From an uncultured Alphaproteobacteria bacterium (GTDB taxonomy: Bacteria; Pseudomonadota; Alphaproteobacteria; Rhizobiales; Pleomorphomonadaceae): a stretch of DNA of 32,423 nt. Positions 1 through 10,184 of the stretch are shown here, piece after piece. The stretch is taken from contig CALCDT010000160.1 of the NCBI GenBank assembly GCA_937900425.1, forward strand, positions 1 through 32,423. Reading direction: 5' to 3'. Both the position numbers and the translations under genes were made by a program. Under the pieces are notes generated by a model. It searched no databases and was not told where the DNA came from. It saw only the letters and a program-made list of their open reading frames with translations. Positions within the stretch are counted from its first letter, which is position 1, and each line of letters starts with the position of its first letter.

Positions 1-1634
1 ACGCCTCCGCTCCCGGCGGCGCGGCGACCTCCGCCCGCCGTCCGCGCGCCGAGGCGCTGGCCGCGACGCCGCGCGTGCCGGTCGAAACGCCCGGCCTTTC
101 GGGCTCGATCAACCTCCAGGGCGCCCGCATCGACGACCTGCTGCTCAACCGCTACCGCGTCAGCGTCGAGGCGACGTCGGATCGGGTGACGCTGCTGAGC
201 CCGGCCAACTCGACCGACGGCTATTTCGCCGAGGTCGGCTACGTCGTCCCGGCCGGCTCCACGGTCGCCGTTCCGACCGCCGACACGCTGTGGACCGCGC
301 CGGAGGGGGCGAAGCTCACCCCGCAGACGCCGGTCGTCCTGACCTGGGACAACGGCGCCGGCCTCACCTTCCAGCGCACGATCTCGGTCGACGAGGACTA
401 CATGTTCTCGATCGAGGACGCCGTCGCCAACGCCGGCTCCCAGCCGGTCTCGCTGTTCCCCTACGGCTTCGTCCAGCGCCACACCCTTCCCGTGAGCGCT
501 GCGACCTACGTGCTGCACGAGGGCCTGATCGGCGTCTTTGGCGAGGCCGGCCTCGACGAGGTCCAGTATTCCAAGGTCAAGGAAGACGGCACGGTCAAGC
601 CGGACAAGGCCAGCGACGGCTGGATCGGCATGACCGACAAGTACTGGGCGACCGTCATCGTCCCCGACCGCGCCAAGCCGTTCCAGCCGCGCTACCTCTA
701 CACCGCCGCCGGCGGCTCGGAGAACTGGCAGGCCGACTATCTCGGCGACGCGCTCACCGTCGCCCCCGGCGCCACCACGACGAACCGCACCCTCGTCTTC
801 GCCGGCGCCAAGGAGACCGCTCAGCTCGACGCCTATTCGGAGCAGTACGACATTCGCCGCTTCGACCTGCTGATCGACTGGGGCTGGTTCTACTGGCTGA
901 CCCGGCCGATGTTCTGGCTGATCGATCACCTGTTCAAGCTGACCGGCAATTTCGGCGTCGCCATCCTGGCGGTGACCGTCATCGTCAAGGCGATCTTCTT
1001 CCCGCTCGCCAACAAGTCCTACGTCTCGATGAGCAAGATGAAGCTCGTCCAGCCGAAGATGCAGGAGATCAAGGAAAAATACGCCGACGACCGCGTCAAG
1101 CAGCAGCAGGCGATGATGGAGCTCTACAAGACCGAGAAGATCAATCCGCTGGCCGGCTGTCTGCCGATCGCCGTGCAGATCCCGGTGTTCTTCTCGCTCT
1201 ACAAGGTGCTCTACGTCACCATCGAAATGCGCCACGCGCCGTTCTTCGGCTGGATCCACGACCTTTCGGCGCCGGACCCGACCTCGATCTTCAACCTGTT
1301 CGGCCTGATCCCGTGGGATCCGTCGGTGGTGCCCTTCTTCGGCCACTTCCTGATGCTCGGCGTCTGGCCGCTGATCATGGGTATCACCATGTTCTTCCAG
1401 ATGAAGCTCAACCCGACCCCGCCGGACCCGGCGCAGGCGATGATCTTCAACTGGATGCCGGTGATCTTCACCTTCATGCTGGCGTCCTTCCCGGCCGGCC
1501 TCGTGATCTACTGGGCCTGGAACAACACCCTCTCGGTGATCCAGCAGTCGGTGATCATGAAGCGCCAGGGCGTGAAGATCGAACTGTGGGACAATCTGAA
1601 ATCGTTGTTCCGCAAGAAGGCCCCCAAGAGCTGA
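1..1634 (+). CDS. yidC: Membrane protein insertase YidC (5'-truncated)
   Basis: YidC inserts and folds inner-membrane proteins, alone or with SecYEG. The reading frame is open from base 3, so the true start lies upstream of the window; the GTG at 75 is internal. The visible part holds the Ala/Pro/Arg linker, the periplasmic beta-rich domain, and the C-terminal insertase core with about five membrane segments. Family signatures are visible: the PLAGCLPIAVQIPVFFSLYKV stretch after a charged cytoplasmic coiled hairpin, and WIHDLSAPDP. The positive residue of the hydrophilic groove (Arg in E. coli, in VRGIMYPL) appears here as Lys in VKAIFFPL. The protein ends in a basic tail (FRKKAPKS) typical of ribosome-contacting YidC ends. 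It is followed by engB and argB in the usual alphaproteobacterial order. The identification is essentially certain; only the start is missing. Confidence 0.97.
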   Translation, partial: ASAPGGAATSARRPRAEALAATPRVPVETPGLSGSINLQGARIDDLLLNRYRVSVEATSDRVTLLSPANSTDGYFAEVGYVVPAGSTVAVPTADTLWTAPEGAKLTPQTPVVLTWDNGAGLTFQRTISVDEDYMFSIEDAVANAGSQPVSLFPYGFVQRHTLPVSAATYVLHEGLIGVFGEAGLDEVQYSKVKEDGTVKPDKASDGWIGMTDKYWATVIVPDRAKPFQPRYLYTAAGGSENWQADYLGDALTVAPGATTTNRTLVFAGAKETAQLDAYSEQYDIRRFDLLIDWGWFYWLTRPMFWLIDHLFKLTGNFGVAILAVTVIVKAIFFPLANKSYVSMSKMKLVQPKMQEIKEKYADDRVKQQQAMMELYKTEKINPLAGCLPIAVQIPVFFSLYKVLYVTIEMRHAPFFGWIHDLSAPDPTSIFNLFGLIPWDPSVVPFFGHFLMLGVWPLIMGITMFFQMKLNPTPPDPAQAMIFNWMPVIFTFMLASFPAGLVIYWAWNNTLSVIQQSVIMKRQGVKIELWDNLKSLFRKKAPKS

Positions 1635-1639
1635 CGGAC

Positions 1640-1667
1640 GCGCCGCCGGGGACCCCTCCGGCGGCGC
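1640..1667 (+). terminator. Strong hairpin after yidC
   Basis: Six bases after the yidC stop, GCGCCGCCGG (1640-1649) and CCGGCGGCGC (1658-1667) form a perfect 10-bp stem around an 8-base loop that can close by two further pairs. No T-tract follows, so it may be a terminator of the T-poor kind common in GC-rich genomes, or an RNA-processing or stability structure between yidC and engB. Confidence 0.55.
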
Positions 1668-1713
1668 CCGCCTTCCGCTTCCCGACGAGGGGCGGACCAT
1701 CCGGAACCCGCAC

Positions 1714-2394
1714 ATGACGAGCGAGCCGACCGCCGCCCCGCAAGACGCCTCGACGGGAGAGGCCGCCGATCCGGCGATCGAGGCCGGCCGGCTGCTGTTC
1801 GCCCGGCCCTGGGGCTTCGTGCGCGGCATCTCGGACATGGCCGACCTGCCGGTCGCCGGCGGCACCGAGATCGCCTTCGCCGGCCGCTCCAACGTCGGCA
1901 AGTCGAGCCTGATCAACGCGCTGACCGGACAGGGCGGCCTCGCCCGCACGTCCAACACCCCGGGCCGCACCCAGGAACTCAACCTGTTCCGCCCCGAGGG
2001 CGTCGACGACCTGCTGATCGTCGACATGCCGGGCTACGGCTACGCCAAGGCGCCGAAGGCCCAGGTCGACGCCTGGAACCGCCTCGTCTTCTCCTATCTG
2101 CGCGGCCGGCCGAACCTCAGGCGGGTCTACCTGCTGATCGACGCCCGCCACGGCATCAAGGAGAACGACGCCGAGGTGCTCGACATGCTCGACAAGGCGG
2201 CGGTCTCCTACCAGATCGTGCTGACCAAGGCCGACAAGATCGGCGCCCGCGACCTCGACGCCCTGCTCGTCGCCACCGCGGACAGGATCCGCAAGCGCCC
2301 CGCCGCCTTCCCGACGATCCACGCGACCTCGTCGGAAAAAGGCCGCGGCGTCGCCGAACTGCGCGCGGCGGTCTGGACCTTGACGCGGGAGTGA
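1714..2394 (+). CDS. engB: Ribosome biogenesis GTPase EngB (YsxC/YihA)
   Basis: EngB is a TRAFAC-class GTPase needed for assembly of the large ribosomal subunit. The 226-residue protein shows G1 GRSNVGKSS at about 57-65, the G2 region SNTPGRTQ at about 80-87, G3 DMPGYG at 104-109, G4 TKAD at 171-174 and a G5-like ATSSEKGRG near the C-terminus. The pattern GRSNVGKSSLIN plus NTPGRTQ is diagnostic for the family. An N-terminal extension of about 30 residues is longer than in E. coli but usual in Alphaproteobacteria. The ATG start lies 79 bases after yidC. Its position between yidC and argB matches the conserved alphaproteobacterial block. Confidence 0.96.
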   Translation: MTSEPTAAPQDASTGEAADPAIEAGRLLFARPWGFVRGISDMADLPVAGGTEIAFAGRSNVGKSSLINALTGQGGLARTSNTPGRTQELNLFRPEGVDDLLIVDMPGYGYAKAPKAQVDAWNRLVFSYLRGRPNLRRVYLLIDARHGIKENDAEVLDMLDKAAVSYQIVLTKADKIGARDLDALLVATADRIRKRPAAFPTIHATSSEKGRGVAELRAAVWTLTRE

Positions 2395-2408
2395 TCACGG
2401 CGCGCCGA

Positions 2409-2437
2409 TTGAGCCGCCCGGCGAAACCCGCTATAGG
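2409..2437 (+). promoter_or_regulatory. Candidate sigma-70 promoter for argB
   Basis: TTGAGC (2409-2414) and TATAGG (2432-2437) are separated by exactly 17 bases and lie about 100 bases before the argB ATG, in the only non-coding gap before that gene. Each box matches four of six consensus positions. Called by eye only. Confidence 0.45.
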
Positions 2438-2533
2438 GCACGCGACCTGACGCGATCCGGCCCGGGCATTGCGCGCGGCGCGATCCCGACACCGCGCCCC
2501 GGCCGGGCGATCCTTCCGCGACGGAGCCTTTCC

Positions 2534-3457
2534 ATGACCTCGACCGCCGACACCCAGCCGGACGCCGGGACCGACACCGCCGCGCAGGTTTCCCGCGCCC
2601 GCATCATCTCCGAGGCGCTGCCCTTCATGCAGCGCTACGACGACAAGACCATCGTGGTGAAATACGGCGGCCACGCCATGGGCGACGAGAGCCTGTCGCG
2701 CGCCTTCGCCCGCGACGTCGTCCTGCTCAAGCAGTCGGGCATGAAACCGATCGTCGTCCACGGCGGCGGGCCGCAGATCGGCGCGATGCTCGACAAGCTC
2801 GGCATCGTCTCGGAATTCCGCGACGGCCTGCGCGTCACCGACAAGGCGACGGTGGAGATCGTCGAGATGGTCCTCGCCGGCTCGATCAACAAGGCGATCG
2901 TCTCGGCCATCAACGCCGAGGGCGGCCGGGCCATCGGCCTCTGCGGCAAGGACGGCAACATGGTCGAGGTCGAGCGCGTGACCCGCACCATGCGCGATCC
3001 CGACAGCAACATCGAGAAGGTGGTCGACCTCGGCTTCGTCGGCGAGCCCAAGCGGGTCAACCCGGCGGTGCTCGACATGGTGGCGAAGGAGGAACTGATC
3101 CCCGTGGTCGCCCCGGTCGCCCCCGGCGCCGACGGCGAGACCTACAACGTCAACGCCGACACCTTCGCCGGCGCCATCGCCGGGGCGCTCGGCGCGACGC
3201 GGCTGCTGTTCCTCACCGACGTGCCCGGCGTGCTCGACGGCGCCGGCAAGCTGATCAAGGACCTCTCGGTCGCCGAGGCCCGCAAGCTGATCACCGACGG
3301 CACCATCTCCGGCGGCATGATCCCCAAGGTCGAGACCTGCATCGACGCGCTCGACCGCGGCGTCGAGGGCGTCGTCATCCTCAACGGCAAGACCCCGCAC
3401 GCCGTGCTGCTCGAGATCTTCACCGAGCACGGCGCCGGCACGCTGATCCACCGCTGA
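2534..3457 (+). CDS. argB: Acetylglutamate kinase
   Basis: ArgB phosphorylates N-acetyl-L-glutamate with ATP, the second and usually feedback-controlled step of arginine biosynthesis, in the cytoplasm. The 307-residue protein has the amino-acid-kinase signatures: VVKYGGHAMG at about 41-50 (phosphate-binding Lys), VHGGGPQI at about 75-82 (substrate loop), GLRVTD at about 98-103, NVNADTFAGAIAGAL (acetylglutamate and nucleotide region) and GGMIPKVE near the C-terminus. An N-terminal helix of about 25 residues before the kinase core is the type found in arginine-sensitive hexameric enzymes, so feedback inhibition by arginine is likely but inferred. It has its own promoter-like sequence and a hairpin downstream. 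Confidence 0.97.
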   Translation: MTSTADTQPDAGTDTAAQVSRARIISEALPFMQRYDDKTIVVKYGGHAMGDESLSRAFARDVVLLKQSGMKPIVVHGGGPQIGAMLDKLGIVSEFRDGLRVTDKATVEIVEMVLAGSINKAIVSAINAEGGRAIGLCGKDGNMVEVERVTRTMRDPDSNIEKVVDLGFVGEPKRVNPAVLDMVAKEELIPVVAPVAPGADGETYNVNADTFAGAIAGALGATRLLFLTDVPGVLDGAGKLIKDLSVAEARKLITDGTISGGMIPKVETCIDALDRGVEGVVILNGKTPHAVLLEIFTEHGAGTLIHR

Positions 3458-3483
3458 GCGCGGCAGGGAGCGGGGAGGGCGGT

Positions 3484-3510
3484 CCGGCGGGGCCGGCCGA
3501 CTCCCGCCGG
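3484..3510 (+). terminator. Hairpin after argB
   Basis: CCGGCGGG (3484-3491) and CCCGCCGG (3503-3510) form a perfect 8-bp stem with an 11-base loop 26 bases past the argB stop. There is no T-run. It separates argB from the promoter-like sequence of the next gene, which fits a terminator. Confidence 0.45.
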
Positions 3511-3518
3511 CGCCTTAG

Positions 3519-3547
3519 TTGGTCGTTGACGCCGCGGTGCCTATATT
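3519..3547 (+). promoter_or_regulatory. Candidate promoter for the HAD nucleotidase
   Basis: TTGGTC (3519-3524), a 17-base spacer and TATATT (3542-3547, five of six matches to the -10 consensus) lie about 80 bases before the GTG start. The local AT-richness stands out against the GC-rich surroundings. Alternative -35 boxes are possible. Confidence 0.4.
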
Positions 3548-3627
3548 GGGTTTCCGCGCTGCAGCGGGCGTTTCGATCCGCCGCGCCCGCCGCCACCCAC
3601 GCCCGCTGACGAGGATAGCCCCCCGCC

Positions 3628-4374
3628 GTGACAGCCGCCCCGTTCCTCCCCACCGAAGGTCGCCATCGCCATCTTCACGACCTGCGCATCTTCCAAGGCA
3701 CCGAGGCCTGGGTGTTCGATCTCGACAACACGCTCTATCCGGCCAAGTCCAACCTGTTCGGCCAGATCGACGTGCGCATCCGCGACTATCTGGCGAAGCT
3801 GCTCGACCTCACCCCCGAGGCCGCCAACGAGGTGCAGAAGGATTATTACCGGCGCTACGGCACCACGCTGCGCGGGCTGATGGACGAGAAGGGCATCGAG
3901 CCGGACGATTTCCTCGACTACGTCCACGACATCGACCATTCGGTGCTGGAGCCCGATCCCGACCTCGGCGCGGCGCTGGCCCGGCTACCGGGCAAGAAAT
4001 TCATCTTCACCAACGGATCGCGCGCCCACGCCGAGCGCACCGTCGAGAGGCTCGGTATCGGCGAGCATTTCTCCGACATGTTCGACATCGTCGCTTCCGG
4101 CCTCGTGCCGAAGCCGACGAGAGAGGCCTACGACCTCTTCATCGACCGCACCGGCGTCTCGCCGGCCCGCGCCGCGATGTTCGAAGACCTCTCCCGCAAC
4201 CTCGCCGTGCCGCACCAGCTCGGCATGCACACCGTGCTGATCGTCCCCCACCGCACCCGCGAGGTGTTCCGCGAAGCCTGGGAACTGGAAGGCGACGACG
4301 CCCCGCACGTGGAATTCGTCACCGACGACCTGACGGGCTTCGTCAACGCCGTGGCGGGGTCGGTGGCACGCTGA
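3628..4374 (+). CDS. HAD-family pyrimidine 5'-nucleotidase
   Basis: A 248-residue HAD-superfamily hydrolase of the pyrimidine 5'-nucleotidase type, the gene that normally follows argB in Alphaproteobacteria. HAD motif I is FDLDNTLYP (nucleophile Asp31, acid-base Asp33). Motif II is FTNGSR, motif III the Lys in VPKPTREAYD, and motif IV MFEDLSRNL. A helical cap between motifs I and II carries the family pattern YYRRYGTTLRGLM. The family dephosphorylates pyrimidine nucleoside monophosphates; the exact substrate here is inferred. The start is a GTG, chosen because the protein then begins shortly before the conserved core and no better start lies downstream. It converges on the catalase gene, with a hairpin in the 52-base gap. 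Confidence 0.9.
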   Translation: MTAAPFLPTEGRHRHLHDLRIFQGTEAWVFDLDNTLYPAKSNLFGQIDVRIRDYLAKLLDLTPEAANEVQKDYYRRYGTTLRGLMDEKGIEPDDFLDYVHDIDHSVLEPDPDLGAALARLPGKKFIFTNGSRAHAERTVERLGIGEHFSDMFDIVASGLVPKPTREAYDLFIDRTGVSPARAAMFEDLSRNLAVPHQLGMHTVLIVPHRTREVFREAWELEGDDAPHVEFVTDDLTGFVNAVAGSVAR

Positions 4375-4398
4375 GCCCGGTGCTGTTCGCGCCGGGCT
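4374..4398. terminator. Hairpin between convergent HAD and catalase genes
   Basis: AGCCCGGTGC (4374-4383) and GCGCCGGGCT (4389-4398) pair over 10 bp, with one G-U on the plus-strand transcript, around the loop TGTTC. It starts at the last base of the HAD gene's stop codon and ends 28 bases short of the catalase stop, so it could serve as a bidirectional terminator. Confidence 0.55.
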
Positions 4399-4426
4399 CC
4401 TCGGCAACGGCGCTGCATCCGCCGTG

Positions 4427-6535
<2,109 letters not shown>

Positions 6536-6836
6536 GGGACGGTCTCCTGTGACGGGATGGGAATTGCGTCGTGCGAAATGACCGGAGCAAGGCGCCCGCC
6601 GCTCCGGCCTCGACGTGCAACCGGCTCGCGAACGGAAGGTTCCGAAAACGAACACGTGTTTCCGTGCCGTCACCTGATGCCGGCGACGTTCCGGTCTCGA
6701 CCGGTCGGCCCTTCGCGGGCGAGCCGTGCCGGCCGGCCTCGCCTTCGGCGGCACCGGCTTCAGCGGAGGAAAGCCGGATGGCGGACCGGCCTGTTGCCGT
6801 GAAATCCCGAGGGGTCCGGATCCTGTGATCCCTGCC
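6536..6836. other. Intergenic region upstream of the catalase gene
   Basis: About 300 bases between pncB (its stop) and katE (its start), both on the minus strand. It holds the katE ribosome-binding site, the candidate EcfG-type promoter and a perfect 10-bp palindrome AACACGTGTT (6651-6660) just upstream of that promoter. I see no convincing gene in the rest. Confidence 0.6.
6619..6643 (-). promoter_or_regulatory. Candidate EcfG/RpoE2-type general stress promoter of the catalase gene
   Basis: On the minus strand GGAAC (6643-6639) is followed, after 18 bases, by TT (6620-6619; read as GGTT with a 16-base spacer). This fits the GGAAC-N18/19-TT pattern known for the alphaproteobacterial extracytoplasmic general stress sigma factor. 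It lies about 85-110 bases before the katE ATG. The motif is short and will occur by chance, so the support comes from location and from the stress role of the gene. Confidence 0.5.
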
Positions 6837-8153
6837 TCAGACCGTGACCTCCTGCGCCGTCATGCCCCGGGAGCCGAACACCCTCAGGTAGCGCTCGATC
6901 TCCTCGCGCGGTCCCGTCGCCTTGGTCGGGTTGTCGGACAGCTTCACGGCGGGGCGGCCGTCGGCTTCCATCACCTTGCAGACCAGCGAGGTCGGGTGCA
7001 TCAGGCGGTCGTCGCCGTGGGGCATGCAGCCGCGGAAGTCGTTGGTGAGATTGGTGCCCCAGCCGATCGGCAGCGCGCCGATGCGGCCGCGGAAAGCGCG
7101 CACCGCGGTCTCGATCGAGCCGATGTCCATGCCGTCCGAGAGGATCACCGTCTTCGTCATCGGGTCGCGGCCGCGTGCCTTCAGCCAGGCGATGTATTCC
7201 TCCGTCGCCTCGACCGGCTCCTTGGAATCGGGGCGAAGGCCGGTCCAGTCGGCGAAGTCGTCCGGCGCGTTCTCGAGGAAATAGGTGGTGCCGAAGCTGT
7301 CGGGCAGGATGATGCGCAGGTTGCCGGAATAGAAGGTCGCCCAGTCGCGCAGCACCTCGTAGGGCGCCCGGCGCAGCGCCGCGTCGTCGTCGGCGAGGGC
7401 GGCGTAGACCATCGGCAGCTCGTGGGCGTTGGTGCCGAGCGCCTCGAGGCCGACGTCCATGGCGTGCTTGACGTTGGAGGTGCCGGTGAAGCTCGCGCCG
7501 ATGCCCTCGACCATCGCCTCGATGCACCAGCGCTGCCACAGGAAGCTGTGGCGGCGGCGGGTGCCGAAGTCGCCGACCCGGAGCGGTCCCTCGCGCTCCA
7601 GCACCCTGAGCCGCTCGATCTTCGACCAGAGCTTGGCCTTCGCCCGGGCGTAGAGCACGTCGATCTCGAAGCGGCTCATCGATTTCATCACCGCCCGGGC
7701 CTTGAGCTCGCTCATGATGGCGAGCGCCGGGATCTCCCAGGCGGTCGCCTCGGCCCAGGGGCCGTGGAAGCGCAGCTCGAACTGGTCGTCGACGACGCGC
7801 AGCTCGTATTCGGGCAGGCGGAAGTCGGCGAGCCAGGCGATGAACTCGGGGCGGAAAATCTGCCGATTGCCGTAGAAGGTGTTGCCGGCGAGCCAGATGA
7901 TCTCGTTTTTCTGGAACGACAGCTGGCGCACGAAGTCGAGCTGCTCCTCGAGCTCGCGGCGATCGATGATCTTCGCCAGCGGCAGGTCTTTAGCGCGGTT
8001 GATCAGCTGGAAGGTCACGGGAAGTTTCGGATGGCGGACGTAGATCATCTGCTGCATCAGCAGCTTGTAGAAATCCGTGTCGAGCAGCGTGCGCACGATC
8101 GGATCGACCTTGAAGGTGTGATTGTAGGCTCTGGTCGCGATGTCGACGATCAT
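6837..8153 (-). CDS. pncB: Nicotinate phosphoribosyltransferase
   Basis: PncB joins nicotinate to PRPP with ATP hydrolysis, making nicotinate mononucleotide for NAD salvage in the cytoplasm. At 438 residues it has the usual length of the bacterial enzyme. Recognisable stretches are TDFYKLLMQQMIY near the N-terminus, FGTRRRHSF, GTSNVKHAMDVG, GTNAHELPMV (containing the His phosphorylated in the catalytic cycle of the family), ILSDGMDIGSI (phosphoribosyl binding) and IGWGTNLTND. The ATG at 8153 gives the normal N-terminus. It is divergent from the glycerate kinase gene and lies upstream of katE on the same strand with a 300-base gap, so the two are probably separate transcripts. Confidence 0.95.
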   Translation of the reverse strand: MIVDIATRAYNHTFKVDPIVRTLLDTDFYKLLMQQMIYVRHPKLPVTFQLINRAKDLPLAKIIDRRELEEQLDFVRQLSFQKNEIIWLAGNTFYGNRQIFRPEFIAWLADFRLPEYELRVVDDQFELRFHGPWAEATAWEIPALAIMSELKARAVMKSMSRFEIDVLYARAKAKLWSKIERLRVLEREGPLRVGDFGTRRRHSFLWQRWCIEAMVEGIGASFTGTSNVKHAMDVGLEALGTNAHELPMVYAALADDDAALRRAPYEVLRDWATFYSGNLRIILPDSFGTTYFLENAPDDFADWTGLRPDSKEPVEATEEYIAWLKARGRDPMTKTVILSDGMDIGSIETAVRAFRGRIGALPIGWGTNLTNDFRGCMPHGDDRLMHPTSLVCKVMEADGRPAVKLSDNPTKATGPREEIERYLRVFGSRGMTAQEVTV

Positions 8154-8309
8154 GTCCCGCCCCGTCCCGATGTCCCCGCGACGGCCGCGCCCGTCGTCAC
8201 CCTGTCACACCGACGCTCCTAGCCGATCCCGCCGCCATAAGCCACCTCGGCCGGTCTTCGACCGCACGGCCGAAGAGTTTCGCCCGGCCCGCCGCGACGT
8301 CGTGGATGC

Positions 8310-8338
8310 TTGAGACCGCCCCCGCGCTTCACTATGGC
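8310..8338 (+). promoter_or_regulatory. Candidate promoter for glycerate 2-kinase
   Basis: TTGAGA (8310-8315, five of six -35 positions), a 17-base spacer and TATGGC (8333-8338) end 24 bases before the GTG start. Transcription from here would begin downstream of the ATG at 8306, which supports choosing the GTG at 8363. Confidence 0.4.
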
Positions 8339-8362
8339 TGTGACGAACGGGAGGAGCCTGAC

Positions 8363-9637
8363 GTGACCGACGATCCGCGCCGCTTTCTTGAAGACCTCTA
8401 TCGCACGGCCGTCGCCGCCGCCGATCCGGACCACGTGATCGGGTCCTTCCTGCCGGCCCGGCCGAAAGGGCGCACCGTGGTGGTCGGCGCCGGCAAGGCC
8501 TCGGCGGCGATGGCGCAGTCCTTCGAGAAGGCGTGGGCGGCGGCGGGCAACGGCCCGCTCGAGGGCATCGTCGTCACCCGCTACGGCTACGGCCACACCT
8601 GCGAGGCGATCGAGATCGTCGAGGCCGCCCATCCGGTGCCGGACGCCGCCGGCGCCGCCGCCGCCGGGCGCATCATGGACCTCGTCTCGGGCCTCACCGA
8701 GGACGACCTCGTCGTCGCCCTGATTTCCGGCGGCGGCTCGTCGCTGCTGTCGATGCCGCCGGATAGCGTCGGCGGCGAGGTGAAGCGCGCCGTCAACAAG
8801 GTGCTGCTGGAATCGGGCGCCTCGATCCACGAGATGAACTGCGTGCGCAAGCACCTGTCGATGATCAAGGGCGGCCGGCTCGCCCGGGCCGCCCACCCGG
8901 CGAAGGTGGTGTCGCTGGTGATCTCCGACATTCCCGGCGACAACCCGGCCCTCGTCGCCTCCGGCCCGACCCTGCCCGACGCCACCACCCGCGAGGACGC
9001 CCTCGCCATCGTCGGGCGCTACCGGATGGCGCTGCCCGAGGCGGCGATGGCCTGGCTAGAGGGCGAGGCGGCTGGCGCGCCGCGCCCGGACGAGGCGGAG
9101 TTCGCCCGCGACGAGGTCCACGTCATCGCGGCGGCGCAGCTGTCGCTGGAGGCGGCGGCGGCGAAGGCGCGCGAGAGCGGCCTCGCGGTCCACATCCTCG
9201 GCGATTCGATCGAGGGCGAGGCCCGCGACGTCGGCTCGGTCCACGCGGCCATCGTCCACCAGATCGTCGGCCGCGGCCAGCCCTTCACCCGGCCGTGCCT
9301 GGTGCTGTCGGGCGGCGAGACCACGGTGACGGTGCGCCAGAAGGGCCGCGGCGGGCGCAACACCGAGTTCCTTTTGAGCCTCGCCATCGGCGTCGCCGGC
9401 CTCGACGGCGTCACCGCCCTCGCCGCCGACACCGACGGCATCGACGGCTCGGAAGACAACGCCGGCGCCTTCTGCGACGGCGGCACCGCCGGACGGATCT
9501 TCGCGAGCGGCGCCAATCCGAAGGAACTGCTGGCCCGCAACGACGCCTGGGGCGCCTTCGAGCGTGCCGGCGACCTGCTCGTCACCGGCCCGACCCGCAC
9601 CAACGTCAACGACTTCCGCGCCATCCTGATCGCCTGA
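8363..9637 (+). CDS. Glycerate 2-kinase (MOFRL family, GckA/TtuD-like)
   Basis: A 424-residue kinase of the two-domain DUF4147 plus MOFRL family. These enzymes phosphorylate D-glycerate to 2-phosphoglycerate and feed glyoxylate, tartrate, serine or hydroxypyruvate carbon into glycolysis. Visible motifs are VVGAGKASAAMA near the N-terminus, ISGGGSSLLSMP, NCVRKHLSMIKGGRLA, SDIPGDNPALVASGP, and in the MOFRL domain LSGGETTVTV, GRGGRNTEF and DTDGIDGSEDNAGAF. The start is taken as GTG 8363: AGGAG lies six bases before it, while the upstream in-frame ATG at 8306 lies ahead of the promoter-like boxes and adds residues absent from the fold. Known tartrate-operon names (ttuD) cannot be justified by context here. 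Confidence 0.92.
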   Translation: MTDDPRRFLEDLYRTAVAAADPDHVIGSFLPARPKGRTVVVGAGKASAAMAQSFEKAWAAAGNGPLEGIVVTRYGYGHTCEAIEIVEAAHPVPDAAGAAAAGRIMDLVSGLTEDDLVVALISGGGSSLLSMPPDSVGGEVKRAVNKVLLESGASIHEMNCVRKHLSMIKGGRLARAAHPAKVVSLVISDIPGDNPALVASGPTLPDATTREDALAIVGRYRMALPEAAMAWLEGEAAGAPRPDEAEFARDEVHVIAAAQLSLEAAAAKARESGLAVHILGDSIEGEARDVGSVHAAIVHQIVGRGQPFTRPCLVLSGGETTVTVRQKGRGGRNTEFLLSLAIGVAGLDGVTALAADTDGIDGSEDNAGAFCDGGTAGRIFASGANPKELLARNDAWGAFERAGDLLVTGPTRTNVNDFRAILIA

Positions 9638-9678
9638 CCCCGGGAGAGGGGTGGACCGAAACGGCGCGGCCGTCGTCA

Positions 9679-9707
9679 CCGGCAGCGGCTGCGGTGGCCG
9701 CCGCCGG
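9679..9707 (+). terminator. Candidate hairpin downstream of glycerate kinase
   Basis: CCGGC-A-GCGGC (9679-9689) can pair with GCCGC-C-GCCGG (9697-9707), two 5-bp helices around one mismatch with a 7-base loop, about 40 bases after the stop codon. No T-tract follows directly. Confidence 0.35.
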
Positions 9708-9855
9708 GTTGGCCCGAGCCCCTTCTCCGGACACCGCGAGCGTCTCGCGCCGAAGGCGGCCGGTCCGGTCCTGCCGCCCTCCGGCGCGCCCGGGCCGTCG
9801 CCCGCGCCGGGCGAGCCGGAATCGCCGTCGAGAACGCGATCTCCGTCTCCTGTCC

Positions 9856-9873
9856 ATTCGACTATCGTCGAAT
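9856..9873. repeat. Perfect 7-bp inverted repeat, operator-like
   Basis: ATTCGAC-TATC-GTCGAAT is an exact 7-bp inverted repeat with a 4-base centre. Size and spacing fit a dimeric-repressor operator, or a small RNA hairpin. No regulator can be assigned. Confidence 0.5.
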
Positions 9874-10157
9874 TCCCTCCCTTCCGTCGGGCCGGGTGGC
9901 TTTTTTGTCCATGCACCGGTCGCCTGTGCAGGCAATCCGCCGCCGCGAGAAGGTTGAACGGGGACGGGGCGAGCATTCGTTCATGACGCAGGCGGTCGCT
10001 CGCAAGTCGAAACGGATGACGTCGTGACCGCGACACGTCCGGTTGCGGCGCGACATCCAAGCGACCTCGGGCAAGTCCGGAGGCTCTCTCCGTCAATTAG
10101 AGATTTTTTATATATCGGTATTGCCGCTTCCCCTGCGTAACAGCGATGGTGGTCCGG

Positions 10158-10184
10158 GAATTTTGAAAGTTGGCTTTCAAATTC
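10158..10184. repeat. A/T-rich inverted repeat, operator- or hairpin-like
   Basis: GAATTTTGAAAG and CTTTCAAATTC flank TTGG. The inner 8 bp (TTTGAAAG/CTTTCAAA) are perfect, and the outer bases pair if one T is bulged. It sits in the AT-richer half of the island, about 360 bases before the GntR gene. Its composition is unlike other hairpins in the window. Confidence 0.55.
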
